The notes beneath the pieces are model-generated. The model worked only from the letters and a program-made list of their open reading frames with translations. It was not told where the DNA came from and ran no database searches. DNA of 64,000 nucleotides from Palleronia rufa (GTDB taxonomy: Bacteria; Pseudomonadota; Alphaproteobacteria; Rhodobacterales; Rhodobacteraceae), in contig NZ_JQEY01000014.1 in the NCBI RefSeq assembly GCF_000743715.1, positions 18,291 through 82,290 of the forward strand. The letters run 5' to 3'. Position 1 is the stretch's first letter. Each line of letters opens with the position of its first letter. The position numbers and the translations under genes are program-made. Below are positions 8,615 through 17,603 of the stretch, one piece after another.

Positions 8615-8944
8615 TCAGCCCAGCAGCCACAGCATGAGGTAGAGCGCGCCGCCCCCGCCGAGAATCGCCGGCAGCACCTGCCGCGTGACGATGCCCAGGG
8701 CCAGCGCCACCAGTGCGGCGATGGCCCGGGCCGGATCGAACGCCCCGCCGGTGGCGGCGGGCGACAGCACGGCGGGCGCAACGAGGCCGGGGAACACCCC
8801 CACGGCCGTGTACCGCAAAAGCCGCCGGGCCCCGGCGGGCAGGGGCCGGTCGGCCAGAAGCCCCAGGAAACAGAACCTGAGCGCGAAGGTCCCGAGACCG
8901 AGCACCACGATCACCAGCCAGATCACGGGATCGGGAACGCTCAT
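8615..8944 (-). CDS. azlD: AzlD-family branched-chain amino acid exporter small subunit
   Basis: A 109-residue integral membrane protein with about four hydrophobic segments and the family signature F-A-L-R-F-C-F near the start, then P-A-G-A-R-R-L-L-R-Y-T-A-V-G-V-F-P. AzlD acts with AzlC as a two-subunit exporter of branched-chain amino acids or similar compounds. Its ATG overlaps the end of azlC by 4 nt, so translation is probably coupled. Its stop is directly adjacent to the convergent DUF2793 gene stop (8614/8615). Confidence 0.88.
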   Translation of the reverse strand: MSVPDPVIWLVIVVLGLGTFALRFCFLGLLADRPLPAGARRLLRYTAVGVFPGLVAPAVLSPAATGGAFDPARAIAALVALALGIVTRQVLPAILGGGGALYLMLWLLG

Positions 8945-9648
8945 CTCTGGCGGTCCTGCCAAAGTTCGGTGGCCGCCCCCGCGCCCATGGCCAGGACCGC
9001 GGCCACCATCAGGCCCAGCCCGGTCGGCATCCAGGCGAAGGCCAGCGTCATCACCGCCGAGACCAGCGCCGCGACCACATGGGGCAGTGTCCGCAACGCC
9101 GGACCCAGCAGCGCCAGAAAGGTGATCGGAACCGCGAAATCCAGCGCCAGCCCCTCCGGGATCGCGGTGCCCAGCACCGCGCCGAACCAGGTGGACAGGT
9201 ACCACAGCGGCACGACCGGGGACGCGACGCCGAAGTAGAACGCGACCCTGGCCGCGACGGGTTCGCCGGGCCGCGATTCGTAGCGCAGGATCGAGGCGGC
9301 GTAGCACTGGTCCACCAGCATGTAGGCGACGAGCGCGCGCTTCCACACCGGCGCGGCCCCCAGATACGGCGCAAGGCTGGCCGAATACATCGCCATCCTG
9401 AGGTTCACGGTAAGCGACGCGGCCAGCACCAGCAGGACCGGCGCGTTGTCGGTCATCAGCTGGACGGCGGTGAACTGCGACGCCCCCGCGATCACCAGCA
9501 CTGTCATCGCCATGACCTGGGCAAGGTCCATCCCGGCTTCCGTCCCGACGACGCCGAAGAGCATTCCAAAGGGCACGATCACCGCGACGAAGGGCAAGCC
9601 CTGCAAGAAGCCGGCTGCGAAAGGCGATTTGCGGGTGGAGGCCGGCAT
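8941..9648 (-). CDS. azlC: AzlC-family branched-chain amino acid exporter large subunit
   Basis: A 235-residue membrane protein of the AzlC family: P-F-G-M-L-F-G-V-V-G, then V-I-A-G-A-S-Q-F-T-A-V-Q-L and N-L-R-M-A-M-Y-S-A-S-L-A-P, both conserved stretches of the family, with about six to eight membrane segments. Together with AzlD it exports branched-chain amino acids or analogues. Start ATG 9648. It is divergent from fdhD with only 57 bp between the start codons, which must hold both promoters. Confidence 0.9.
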   Translation of the reverse strand: MPASTRKSPFAAGFLQGLPFVAVIVPFGMLFGVVGTEAGMDLAQVMAMTVLVIAGASQFTAVQLMTDNAPVLLVLAASLTVNLRMAMYSASLAPYLGAAPVWKRALVAYMLVDQCYAASILRYESRPGEPVAARVAFYFGVASPVVPLWYLSTWFGAVLGTAIPEGLALDFAVPITFLALLGPALRTLPHVVAALVSAVMTLAFAWMPTGLGLMVAAVLAMGAGAATELWQDRQR

Positions 9649-9705
9649 GTCCGCGTCCTAGGATGTGCGCGGCCATGTCCTGCCCCAGCCCGACCGGAGC
9701 TGCAA

Positions 9706-10575
9706 ATGCAATCTCGTAATGACGCCTATCTCATCGCTCCCGACCCGGGGGCGCCGCGGCTCACCCGTCATGTGACCGGCACCGACCAGGAGGGCCGCGT
9801 GCAGCAGATCCGCGTGGTCGAGGAACGGCCGCTGACGATCTACCTCAACGGCCAGGAGATCGTCACCGCCATGACGATCGGCGACTACCCCGACTACCTG
9901 GCGCTGGGGTTCCTGAAGAACCAGGGGATGCTGCGCGACGGCGAGCGCGTGACCGGCGTCGAGTACGACGAGGATCTGGAGGTGGTCGTGGTGCGCACCG
10001 ACACACCCACCAGCCACGAGGAGAAGCTGAAGAAGAAGACCCGGACCAGCGGCTGCGCCGTGGGAACGGTCTTCGGCGACATGATGGAAGGGCTGGAGGG
10101 GCTGACCCTGCCGGCCCCCGAGGTGCGGGTGAGCTGGCTCTATACGCTGGCGAAGCGGATCAACACCACGCCCAGCCTCTACCTTGAGGCCGGCGCGATC
10201 CATGGCACGGTACTGTGCCGGCAGGACCGCCCGCTGGTCTACATGGAGGACGTGGGCCGCCACAACGCCGTGGACAAGATCGCCGGCTGGATGCTGTCCG
10301 AAGGGGCCGATCCGGGCGACAAGATCCTCTATACCACCGGGCGGCTGACCTCTGAGATGGTGATCAAATGCGCGCATATGGGCATCCCCGCCCTGGTCTC
10401 GCGCTCAGGTTTCACCGTCTGGGGGGTGGAGATCGCGCGGCAGGTCGGCCTGACGCTGGTCGGGCGGATGCGGGGCGAGCGATTCACCTGCCTGTCCGGC
10501 GAGGACAGGCTGGTGCGCGACGCGCAGCCCCGGGCGGTGGCCCCGGACGGCAGGAGGCGGTCCGCGGATGTCTGA
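9706..10575 (+). CDS. fdhD: FdhD sulfurtransferase for formate dehydrogenase
   Basis: FdhD relays sulfur from a cysteine desulfurase to the molybdenum bis-MGD cofactor before insertion into formate dehydrogenase. The 289-residue product has R-P-L-T-I-Y-L-N-G-Q near the start, the active-site Cys117 in R-T-S-G-C-A-V-G-T, and the conserved M-E-D-V-G-R-H-N-A-V-D-K and T-T-G-R-L-T-S-E-M-V segments. E. coli FdhD has C-x-x-C here; this protein has C-x-x-G, with only the first Cys present. GGAG lies 5 nt before the ATG. It leads an apparent operon with mobA, mobB and moeA. No formate dehydrogenase genes are in the window. Confidence 0.92.
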   Translation: MQSRNDAYLIAPDPGAPRLTRHVTGTDQEGRVQQIRVVEERPLTIYLNGQEIVTAMTIGDYPDYLALGFLKNQGMLRDGERVTGVEYDEDLEVVVVRTDTPTSHEEKLKKKTRTSGCAVGTVFGDMMEGLEGLTLPAPEVRVSWLYTLAKRINTTPSLYLEAGAIHGTVLCRQDRPLVYMEDVGRHNAVDKIAGWMLSEGADPGDKILYTTGRLTSEMVIKCAHMGIPALVSRSGFTVWGVEIARQVGLTLVGRMRGERFTCLSGEDRLVRDAQPRAVAPDGRRRSADV

Positions 10576-10608
10576 CGGCGGCGATCCGACACCGCCCGGC
10601 GGTCGCCC

Positions 10609-11217
10609 GTGACGGCGCCGGTGGGGGTCATCCTGGCCGGCGGTCGGGCCGCGCGTATGGGCGGCGGGGACAAGGGGCGGCTGATGCTGGGCGACCGGTC
10701 GATCCTGGCCCGCGCGATCGACCGGCTGTCGCCCCAGGTGGCGGATCTGGCGCTTTCGGCCAACGGCGATCCGGCGCGATTTGCGGATCTTGGCCTGCCG
10801 GTCCTGCCCGACAGCGTGGCGGGCTGGCCGGGACCGCTGGCCGGCGTGCTCGCGGGGCTCGACTGGGCCGCCGGACAGGGGGCCGGCCATATCGTCACCG
10901 CCGCGGCGGACACACCGTTCTTTCCCGCCGACCTGGTGCCGCAATTGATGCTTGCGGCAGAGGCGCAGGGCAGGCCCATCGCCCTGGCCGCCACGCCCGA
11001 CCCCGACCGCGGTCTGATCCGCCATCCGACCTTCGGCCTCTGGCCCGTGGATCTGCGCGAGGATCTGCGCCGCGCCCTGGCGGATGGCGTGCGCAAGGTC
11101 GTCGCCTGGACCGACCGGCACGGCACGGCGCTGGCGGCCTTTCCCGTCGATCGGGGCGATCCGTTCTTCAACGTCAACACGCCCGCGGATCTGGCGGCGG
11201 CGCGGGGCCTGTCGTGA
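10609..11217 (+). CDS. mobA: Molybdenum cofactor guanylyltransferase MobA
   Basis: Transfers GMP from GTP to Mo-molybdopterin, giving the MGD cofactor used by DMSO-reductase family enzymes. The 202-residue protein opens with the nucleotidyltransferase motif L-A-G-G-R-A-A-R-M-G-G-G-D-K-G. It then has P-G-P-L-A-G-V-L-A-G and a metal-site A-A-D-T-P-F-F-P, and ends with F-F-N-V-N-T-P-A-D-L. Start is GTG 10609, 33 bp after fdhD. Its stop overlaps the mobB GTG by 4 nt. Confidence 0.94.
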   Translation: MTAPVGVILAGGRAARMGGGDKGRLMLGDRSILARAIDRLSPQVADLALSANGDPARFADLGLPVLPDSVAGWPGPLAGVLAGLDWAAGQGAGHIVTAAADTPFFPADLVPQLMLAAEAQGRPIALAATPDPDRGLIRHPTFGLWPVDLREDLRRALADGVRKVVAWTDRHGTALAAFPVDRGDPFFNVNTPADLAAARGLS

Positions 11218-11708
11218 GGCTCTATGGCGTCACCGGCTGGAAGAACGCCGGCAAGACCGGGCTGATGGTGCGGCTGGTGGCCGAGTTCCGGGCGCGGGGG
11301 CTGACGGTCTCGACGCTCAAGCATGCCCATCACAGCTTCGACGTGGACCATGAGGGCAAGGACAGCCGCCGCCACCGCGAGGCGGGCGCGCATCAGGTTC
11401 TGCTGTCCTCCGCCCGCCGCTGGGCGCTGATGACCGAGCTCGACGACGCGCCCGAGCCGGCACTGGAGGCGCTGCTGGCCCGGATGGCCCCCGTGGATCT
11501 GGTGCTGGTCGAAGGCTGGAAACGCGACCGCCACCCCAAGGTCGAGGCCTGGCGGGCCGAGACCGGCCGCCCGCTCATCGCGCCACGGGATCCGACGATC
11601 CGCGCCGTCGCCGCGAAGGGAGAGACCGGGCTGACCGACCGGCCCGTGCTCGACCTGGACGACACCCGCGGCGTGGCCGATTTCATCGCCGCGGAGGTCG
11701 GGCTGTGA
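11214..11708 (+). CDS. mobB: Molybdopterin-guanine dinucleotide biosynthesis protein MobB
   Basis: GTP-binding accessory protein of MGD synthesis that works with MobA. The 164-residue product has a P-loop G-W-K-N-A-G-K-T-G-L near residue 8, T-L-K-H-A-H-H-S-F-D-V-D, and the conserved L-V-L-V-E-G-W-K segment. GTG start at 11214 overlaps the mobA stop (GTGA), and its own stop overlaps the next GTG in the same way, so the three genes are translationally coupled. Confidence 0.94.
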   Translation: MRLYGVTGWKNAGKTGLMVRLVAEFRARGLTVSTLKHAHHSFDVDHEGKDSRRHREAGAHQVLLSSARRWALMTELDDAPEPALEALLARMAPVDLVLVEGWKRDRHPKVEAWRAETGRPLIAPRDPTIRAVAAKGETGLTDRPVLDLDDTRGVADFIAAEVGL

Positions 11709-13855
11709 GCGCAGATTTTCGGAACGAAAATCAGCCCTTCGACACCATCGTGATGGTCGACTGGTCCGGCGTTCCCGATCGCGGCCCCGTCCCGAAACCC
11801 AACGCCATCTGGGCCGCCGCCCTGCGCGGCGACAGGGTCGAGGCGCCGCGCTACCTGCGCTCCATCGCGGTGGCCGAGGCGTGGCTGATCGACCTGGTCC
11901 ACGCGGAAACACTCGCCGGTCGCCGGGCGATGATCGGCCTCGACGTCCCGTTCGGCTATCCTGCGGAGGCGGGCCGGACGCTGACCGGGTCGGGCGACCC
12001 CCGCGCGCTATGGGCGCTGCTGGCCGAGGGGTTGGCGGCGCTCGGCCCCGGCGAAACCCGCTTCGATCTGGCGGCACGGCTGAACGCGCGTTTCGCGGGG
12101 GACGGCCCGTTCTGGTTCAACGGCCATCCGGAACGCGAGATCGCCGGCCTGTCGCGCACCAAGCCGCCCCTTCCCCCCGGGCTCTCCGACCGCAGGCTCG
12201 TGGAGCGCCTTGCCAAGGGCAGTTTCAGCTGCTGGCAAATGGGGGGCAACGGCGCGGTCGGCAGCCAGGCGGTGACGGGCATGGCCACGCTGCATCGGCT
12301 CTCGCAGACCTTTCCGGATGAGCTGAGCGTCTGGCCCTTTGATCCGCCACGCGCCGTGCAACTGGTCGAAATCTGGCCCTCCTTGTTCGCCGACCGCGCC
12401 GCGCGTCTGCTCGAAGAGCGCGACGATCTACCCCGCCACGGGCGCGACCGCGCCCCGATCAAGGACGCAGCACAGGTGCTGGCCATGGTCGAACTGATGA
12501 AAGAGGCGCAGGAGGACGGCCGGTTGCGCCGCTGGCTGGATGCCCCGCCGGAGGAGGCGCGCCGGTCCGAAGGCTGGATATTGGGGGTGGAGCGCGCCAC
12601 GCCGCTTGCCCCTCCCCCGCTCTCAGACGACTGTTTCGCCCTGCCGCCGGGCGTGGCATGGACGCCGGTGGACGTGGCGCTGGGGCTGTTGCGGGAGCGG
12701 CTGGGACCGGTGACCGGGACGGAGGTCGTGCCCCTGGACAGAAGCGACGGGCGGATCCTGGCCTCCGACGTGGCGGCACCCAGGGCCAATCCGCCGGGCG
12801 CCAACGCTGCGGTGGACGGCTACGGTTTCGCCCATGCCGCCACCGGGGTAGGGCCGCAGACGCTGCCCCTGCTGGCCGGCCGGGCCGCGGCGGGTGTGCC
12901 GTTCGGCGGCGCGGTGCCGCCGGGCGCGGCGCTTCGCATCCTGACCGGCGCGCTTCTGCCCGCCGGCGTCGACACGGTGGTGCTGGAGGAGGACACCCGC
13001 TCGGACGACGGCTGGGTGGCGTTCAACGGGCCGGTGCGAGCCGGGGCGAACACACGCCGCGCCGGAGAGGATATCGGCGCGGGCGCGCTGGCCCTGCCGG
13101 ATGGCCATGTGATGCGCCCGCCGGACCTGGCTCTGCTGGCGGCCACCGGGGTGGACCGGGTTGCGGTCCGCCGGCGGCTGCGGGTCGGGGTGTTGTCCAC
13201 GGGCGATGAGATCGTGGCCCCCGGATCGGACCCGGACCCGTCGCGGACCTATGACGCCAACCGGCCCATGCTGCTGGCCCTGGCGCGGCGCTGGGGCCAC
13301 GAGGCGGTGGACCTGGGTCACGTCCCCGACGACCGGCAGCGGCTGCGCGCCGCACTCGACGGGGCGCAAGCGGAAGTGATCCTGACCTCCGGCGGCGCCT
13401 CGGCGGGAGAGGAGGACCACGTCTCGGCGCTGATGCGGGACGAGGGCACGCTGGCCTCCTGGCGGATCGCGCTGAAGCCGGGGCGCCCGCTGGCGCTGGG
13501 GATGCGGCGGGGCGTGCCGGTCTTCGGCCTGCCGGGCAATCCGGTGGCCAGCCTGGTGTGCGCGCTGGTCTTCGCCCGTCCCGCGCTGTCGCTGATGGCC
13601 GGGGGGCCGTGGCCGGAGCCGCTGGCGATGACCGTTCCCGCCGCTTTCGAGAAGCGCAAGAAGCCGGGCCGGCGGGAGTATCTGCGCGCGCGTCTGGGTC
13701 CGGACGGGGCAGAGGCGTTCCGGTCCGAAGGCTCCGGCCGGATCAGCGGCCTCAGCTGGGCCGGCGGGCTGGTGGAACTGGCCGACGGCGCCGCGCATGT
13801 ACGGCCGGGCGATCCGGTGCGGTTCCTGCCCTATGCCGGGTTCGGTCTGGGCTGA
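11705..13855 (+). CDS. moeA: Fusion: uncharacterised DUF429-like N-terminal domain plus MoeA molybdotransferase
   Basis: A 716-residue protein of two parts. The C-terminal ~400 residues are MoeA, which inserts molybdate into adenylylated molybdopterin: A-N-P-P-G-A-N-A-A-V-D-G-Y-G, L-S-T-G-D-E-I-V, S-G-G-A-S-A-G-E-E-D-H-V and F-G-L-P-G-N-P-V-A-S are all present. The N-terminal ~310 residues are not part of normal MoeA. They have V-D-W-S-G at 18-22 and I-G-L-D-V-P-F-G-Y-P at 77-86, an arrangement of acidic residues like RNase H-fold DUF429 proteins. GTG 11705 overlaps the mobB stop. The frame is continuous, so the fusion is real in this sequence. Whether the N-terminal part acts on the cofactor or on nucleic acid is unknown. 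Confidence 0.88.
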   Translation: MSADFRNENQPFDTIVMVDWSGVPDRGPVPKPNAIWAAALRGDRVEAPRYLRSIAVAEAWLIDLVHAETLAGRRAMIGLDVPFGYPAEAGRTLTGSGDPRALWALLAEGLAALGPGETRFDLAARLNARFAGDGPFWFNGHPEREIAGLSRTKPPLPPGLSDRRLVERLAKGSFSCWQMGGNGAVGSQAVTGMATLHRLSQTFPDELSVWPFDPPRAVQLVEIWPSLFADRAARLLEERDDLPRHGRDRAPIKDAAQVLAMVELMKEAQEDGRLRRWLDAPPEEARRSEGWILGVERATPLAPPPLSDDCFALPPGVAWTPVDVALGLLRERLGPVTGTEVVPLDRSDGRILASDVAAPRANPPGANAAVDGYGFAHAATGVGPQTLPLLAGRAAAGVPFGGAVPPGAALRILTGALLPAGVDTVVLEEDTRSDDGWVAFNGPVRAGANTRRAGEDIGAGALALPDGHVMRPPDLALLAATGVDRVAVRRRLRVGVLSTGDEIVAPGSDPDPSRTYDANRPMLLALARRWGHEAVDLGHVPDDRQRLRAALDGAQAEVILTSGGASAGEEDHVSALMRDEGTLASWRIALKPGRPLALGMRRGVPVFGLPGNPVASLVCALVFARPALSLMAGGPWPEPLAMTVPAAFEKRKKPGRREYLRARLGPDGAEAFRSEGSGRISGLSWAGGLVELADGAAHVRPGDPVRFLPYAGFGLG

Positions 13856-13869
13856 CCGCGCGCGGCACC

Positions 13870-14787
13870 CTAGCCCAGGGAGGCCTCTATCGCCGCGCCC
13901 AGGGCCAGCGCGCCGTCGCGCAGGGCGTTCACCGCCTCCACGTATGCGGCCAGGGCCGGCTCCAGTCCCGGCGCGCCTTGCGCGATGTCCGGCGCGAAAA
14001 GGTAGAGCCCGGCCAGGAGCGCGCAGAGCACCAGGACCAGCAGGAAGCCGGTGCCGAATCCGCCGGATCGTTGGCTTGGGGGCGGCTCGGGGACCGGATC
14101 GGGGCTCAGGATCACGCCGCCCGATCCGCCGGCGGTGTCCGGCGGCCTCGGGCGCACTCTGTCCTTGTCCGTCTTCGTCGGGATCGCCCCCAGGGCCGCC
14201 ACGGCGTCGGGTCCGTCCTCCAGCACGGTTCGCGGCGACGCGGTTGCGGACGATGGCGCGGCGGTGGCGGCAGTCGCGGCGGTGTCGCCGGGCGCGGTCG
14301 GTTCCGTGGCGGGCGGCGTGGTCGCGTCGCCCGGCCGGTCGGTGCCGTTCGCCGGCCGGGCGGCGGCGCCCTGCGGGGTCTCGGCGGCGTCCGATGCCGG
14401 ATCGTCCCGCGGGGCGGGCGCGTCGGCGGATGTGTCGCGGGCAAGGCGGGAGCGGCGCAGCGCGGCTTCCCGCTCGGCTTCCTCGCGCAGGATCCGACGG
14501 GTGGCGTCGCCCAGTTCCGGCCGGATCGGGCTGTCGTCGGCGGGCGTCCCTTCCGGCCGTTCCGGGTGCACGGGGTCCGCGGCGCCCCGCGGCTCCGGCG
14601 CGTCGCGGGCCGCCGCGGGGCCGGGCCCGGCGCCGGGCGACGGCACTGTCAGTGGCGCCGTCCGCCCGTCGGGGTACTGGACCCAGACATGCCCGCAGGC
14701 AGAGCATTGGACGTCGCGCCCCTCGTCCGCGATGAGATCCGGACCGATCTCGTACTGGGCCGCGCAGTCTGGGCAGGTGAGACGCAT
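13870..14787 (-). CDS. Zinc-ribbon (MJ0042-type) single-pass membrane protein
   Basis: A 305-residue protein. Residues 1-38 form an MJ0042-type zinc ribbon: C-P-D-C-A-A-Q-Y-E-I near the start, then C-S-A-C-G-H-V-W. A long Pro/Ala/Asp-rich low-complexity linker follows (about 45-225). Then there is one transmembrane helix G-F-L-L-V-L-V-L-C-A-L-L-A-G-L-Y-L-F (about 245-265) and a short tail. This architecture is common in Rhodobacterales next to ftsE/ftsX-plsC loci; its function is not established. ATG 14787 was chosen because the ribbon begins at residue 1; the frame is open further upstream without homology. It is divergent from the acyltransferase gene. Confidence 0.75.
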   Translation of the reverse strand: MRLTCPDCAAQYEIGPDLIADEGRDVQCSACGHVWVQYPDGRTAPLTVPSPGAGPGPAAARDAPEPRGAADPVHPERPEGTPADDSPIRPELGDATRRILREEAEREAALRRSRLARDTSADAPAPRDDPASDAAETPQGAAARPANGTDRPGDATTPPATEPTAPGDTAATAATAAPSSATASPRTVLEDGPDAVAALGAIPTKTDKDRVRPRPPDTAGGSGGVILSPDPVPEPPPSQRSGGFGTGFLLVLVLCALLAGLYLFAPDIAQGAPGLEPALAAYVEAVNALRDGALALGAAIEASLG

Positions 14788-15078
14788 GGAGGTTCCGTCC
14801 TTTCGGCCGGCGCGTGCCGGCGGGCCTTTCCACCGGACTCCTACCGGATGGCACCGGCGAATCAATCCCCACATCGGGGCCATGCGATTGCGGATGCCCG
14901 CCGGCTGCGTCAAAACGGTCGCGCGCAAAGTGGGACGAGGGACCGTGACCGAATCGGACGATGCCAGATGCAGGACGGGCCGGTTCGCGCGGGCGGGCGG
15001 CGGCGTTTGCGAACCGCGCGCCATGAGGCCGATGCGCCGAGCGGCCCGCGCGACACCCCGCGCCCGAAGGAGCGTCCG

Positions 15079-15816
15079 ATGATCAAGTATGCCCGATCCT
15101 TCGCCTTCAACGTCTATATGTATGCGGCCATGGCGGTGATGGGGCTATACTGGGCGCCGATCGCCGCGATGACGCCGGACGGGGCGCATCGCGGCGTCCG
15201 CGCTTACTGCCGCCACGTGCGCCGGAGCGCGGCCTGGATGGTGGGGCTGCGCTCCGACGTGCGGGGCGCGGTGCCCGATGGCGACGTGATGGTGGCGGCC
15301 AAGCATCAGTCGTTCTTCGACATCATCATGCTCTGTTCGGTTCTGCCGGCACCGAAGTTCATCATGAAGAAAGAGTTGAAATACGCCCCGGTCCTCGGCT
15401 GGTTCGCATCCCGGATGGGTTGCGTGCCGGTGGACCGGGGCAAGCGCGGCCAGGCCATCGCGCGGATGCTCGCCGATGTGGAGCGGGGGCGGGCGCGGCC
15501 AGGGCAGCTCATCATCTATCCCCAGGGCACGCGGGTCGCGCCCGGGGTGGAGCTGCCCTACAAGACAGGCTCCGCGCTGCTCTATGCCCAGCTTCAGCAG
15601 GTTTGCGTGCCGGTGGCGGTCAATGTCGGCGTGTTCTGGCCGCGGCTGGGTGTGCTGCGCAAACCCGGCCTGGCCGTGGTGGAGTTCCTGGAGCCGATCC
15701 CGCCCGGACTGGGCAAGGATGCCTTCGTGTCCGAACTGCGCCAGGCCGTGGAGGGACGGTCCAACGCCCTGATGGCAGAGGCCGGCTGGCCGGTGCCGGG
15801 GCAGGTGCCGTCGTGA
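15079..15816 (+). CDS. plsC: Lysophospholipid acyltransferase (PlsC family)
   Basis: A 1-acyl-glycerol-3-phosphate acyltransferase-like membrane enzyme that makes phosphatidic acid or remodels lysolipids. The 245-residue protein has an N-terminal hydrophobic segment, the catalytic H-x4-D at His76 to Asp81 (K-H-Q-S-F-F-D), the V-P-V-D-R-G motif, and Y-P-Q-G-T-R at about 147-152 (usual form F-P-E-G-T-R). ATG 15079 follows AAGGAG by 6 nt. Alphaproteobacteria often carry several PlsC paralogues, including ornithine-lipid OlsA, so the exact acceptor is uncertain. Confidence 0.88.
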   Translation: MIKYARSFAFNVYMYAAMAVMGLYWAPIAAMTPDGAHRGVRAYCRHVRRSAAWMVGLRSDVRGAVPDGDVMVAAKHQSFFDIIMLCSVLPAPKFIMKKELKYAPVLGWFASRMGCVPVDRGKRGQAIARMLADVERGRARPGQLIIYPQGTRVAPGVELPYKTGSALLYAQLQQVCVPVAVNVGVFWPRLGVLRKPGLAVVEFLEPIPPGLGKDAFVSELRQAVEGRSNALMAEAGWPVPGQVPS

Positions 15817-16490
15817 TCGTCGATCCTGCCGGGCTCGCCCTCCGGCGCGCCCGGCCCGATGACTCTTTCCGGACCATGCCGACGATCTGCTCATCGGCCT
15901 GCTCCGGCTTCTCGGTGGTCCGGACGTTCGCAAGCGGCTGAAAGGGATCGCGTTCGCTCTTCGCCGGACTGTCGAGACGCGGCGCGCCGGCCCACCGCTC
16001 GTCCGTGCGGTCCCATGGGTCGCGCGCCATTTCAAAGGTTCCGGTTCGTACGAACGGGCCTGTCGCCCATGTGTGCGAACGCGATCGTCAGGTTTTTCCC
16101 GTGCGGTCAAGAAACCGACAGGCACCTGCGCTTTGGGCTGAAAATATTGCCCGACGGATCAGACAGCTCCGCGCGGACCACAGCTTGCAAGGGCAGATCC
16201 GTCAGTGATCGCGGATGCACGGGTTCGGTTGCCGGTATGGAGCGTGCTCATAGATCGGACAAGTCTTTCGTGAACGCGTTTGAGATGATCGTAACGCCAC
16301 GATCGCACTCTGGCCGGACGACACGGCCGCCCTGCCGCGCCGGACGGCAGCGTTGGCGGATTGGGCGATTGCGTCCCGCCCTGCGCGAAGAGTGAGAAAC
16401 GTGCGTCCGCGATCCGACGGACCCCGGCCAATGACCGACGCGGTTTCCCGACCGGAAAAGACGCTTGCCGGTCAGAAGCAAGCCGTGTGC
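15817..16490. other. Intergenic region, no recognisable gene
   Basis: About 670 bp between the acyltransferase and mtnP, which converge on it. Base composition is somewhat less GC-biased than the genes. Short open frames exist on both strands, but none has a clear ribosome-binding site or a recognisable protein. A 6-bp perfect inverted repeat (gatcgt/acgatc) lies at 16287-16304. It could be a decayed gene or a horizontally acquired scar; nothing more can be supported. Confidence 0.4.
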
Positions 16491-17357
16491 TCAGAGCACA
16501 CGGCCCGCCACCGCATCCAGGCGGGCGACTAGATCCCGGTCGCGCTTTTCGGGCTGGGTCATGATCGCGTGGTCCAGCGCCCGGTCGCAGCCGTGGGGGC
16601 ACGCATCGCGGGGCGCGGCCAGAGCGGCCGACACGCCTCGCACCAGCGCGCGCGCCTTGTCCACGTTGCCCCGCAGCGTGGCGATGATCTCGGTGATGTC
16701 GACAGAGCCATGCTCGGGGTGCCAGCTGTCGTAATCCGTGATCATGGCGACGGTCGCGTAGCAGAGCTCGGCCTCGCGGGCGAGCTTGGCCTCCGGCATG
16801 TTGGTCATGCCGATCACGTCCGCGCCCCAGGCCCCTCGGTACATCCTCGACTCCGCGACCGAAGAGAACTGCGGCCCCTCCATGGCCAGATATGTGCCGC
16901 CGTCATGGAGCCGGATGCCCGCCTCCTTGCCCGCAGCCAGCAGCGCCTGGCGAAGCCGCTCGCAAACCGGGTGGGCGACAGAGACATGGGCCACGCAGCC
17001 TGTCCCGAAAAAGCTCTTCTCCCGCGCGAAGGTGCGGTCGATGAACTGGTCCACCATCACGAAGTCGCCCGGCGCCATCTCTTCGCGGAACGACCCGCAG
17101 GCGGAGATGGAGACCACGTCCGTCACCCCGATCCGCTTCAGCGCGTCGATATTGGCGCGGTAGGGCACGGTGGTGGGCGAATGGATGTGTCCGCGGCCGT
17201 GGCGGGGCAGGAACGCCATGTCCGTGTCGCCCAGCCGGCCGGTCAGGATCTTGTCTGACGGATCGCCCCAGGGCGTCTCTATGGTCTGCCATCTGGCGCC
17301 CTCCAGCCCGTCGATGTCGTAGATTCCCGATCCGCCGATGATCGCCAGTCTGCCCAT
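16491..17357 (-). CDS. mtnP: S-methyl-5'-thioadenosine phosphorylase
   Basis: Phosphorolysis of methylthioadenosine to adenine and methylthioribose-1-phosphate in methionine salvage. The 288-residue protein has I-I-G-G-S-G-I-Y at the start, F-L-P-R-H-G-R-G-H (phosphate/substrate loop), and the purine phosphorylase segments M-E-G-P-Q-F-S-S-V-A-E-S and G-M-T-N-M-P-E-A-K-L-A-R-E-A. Length and motifs match MtnP, not purine nucleoside phosphorylase. It stands alone. Its start is 246 bp from the divergent SulP gene. Confidence 0.93.
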   Translation of the reverse strand: MGRLAIIGGSGIYDIDGLEGARWQTIETPWGDPSDKILTGRLGDTDMAFLPRHGRGHIHSPTTVPYRANIDALKRIGVTDVVSISACGSFREEMAPGDFVMVDQFIDRTFAREKSFFGTGCVAHVSVAHPVCERLRQALLAAGKEAGIRLHDGGTYLAMEGPQFSSVAESRMYRGAWGADVIGMTNMPEAKLAREAELCYATVAMITDYDSWHPEHGSVDITEIIATLRGNVDKARALVRGVSAALAAPRDACPHGCDRALDHAIMTQPEKRDRDLVARLDAVAGRVL

Positions 17358-17603
17358 GGGACCCCCCTGTTGCCAGATCCTATGGTAGCGGGCGGCGGCG
17401 CTTAGGGAAGTGTCCCGCCCCCATGTGGTCTGCGTTCACCGCATGGCTGCCATGCGCGGCTTGCCTGTGGTGTTCCGGGCCGATGCGTGCCATGCCGCGC
17501 GAAACATCCGTACAGTGCTGCAAAATGCGCCCGGCGCGTCGGCCCGACGCAGCGGTCGCGTTGCCGTGTGCGGAACCGGACGGCGGAAGACGAGGAGAGA
17601 CCG

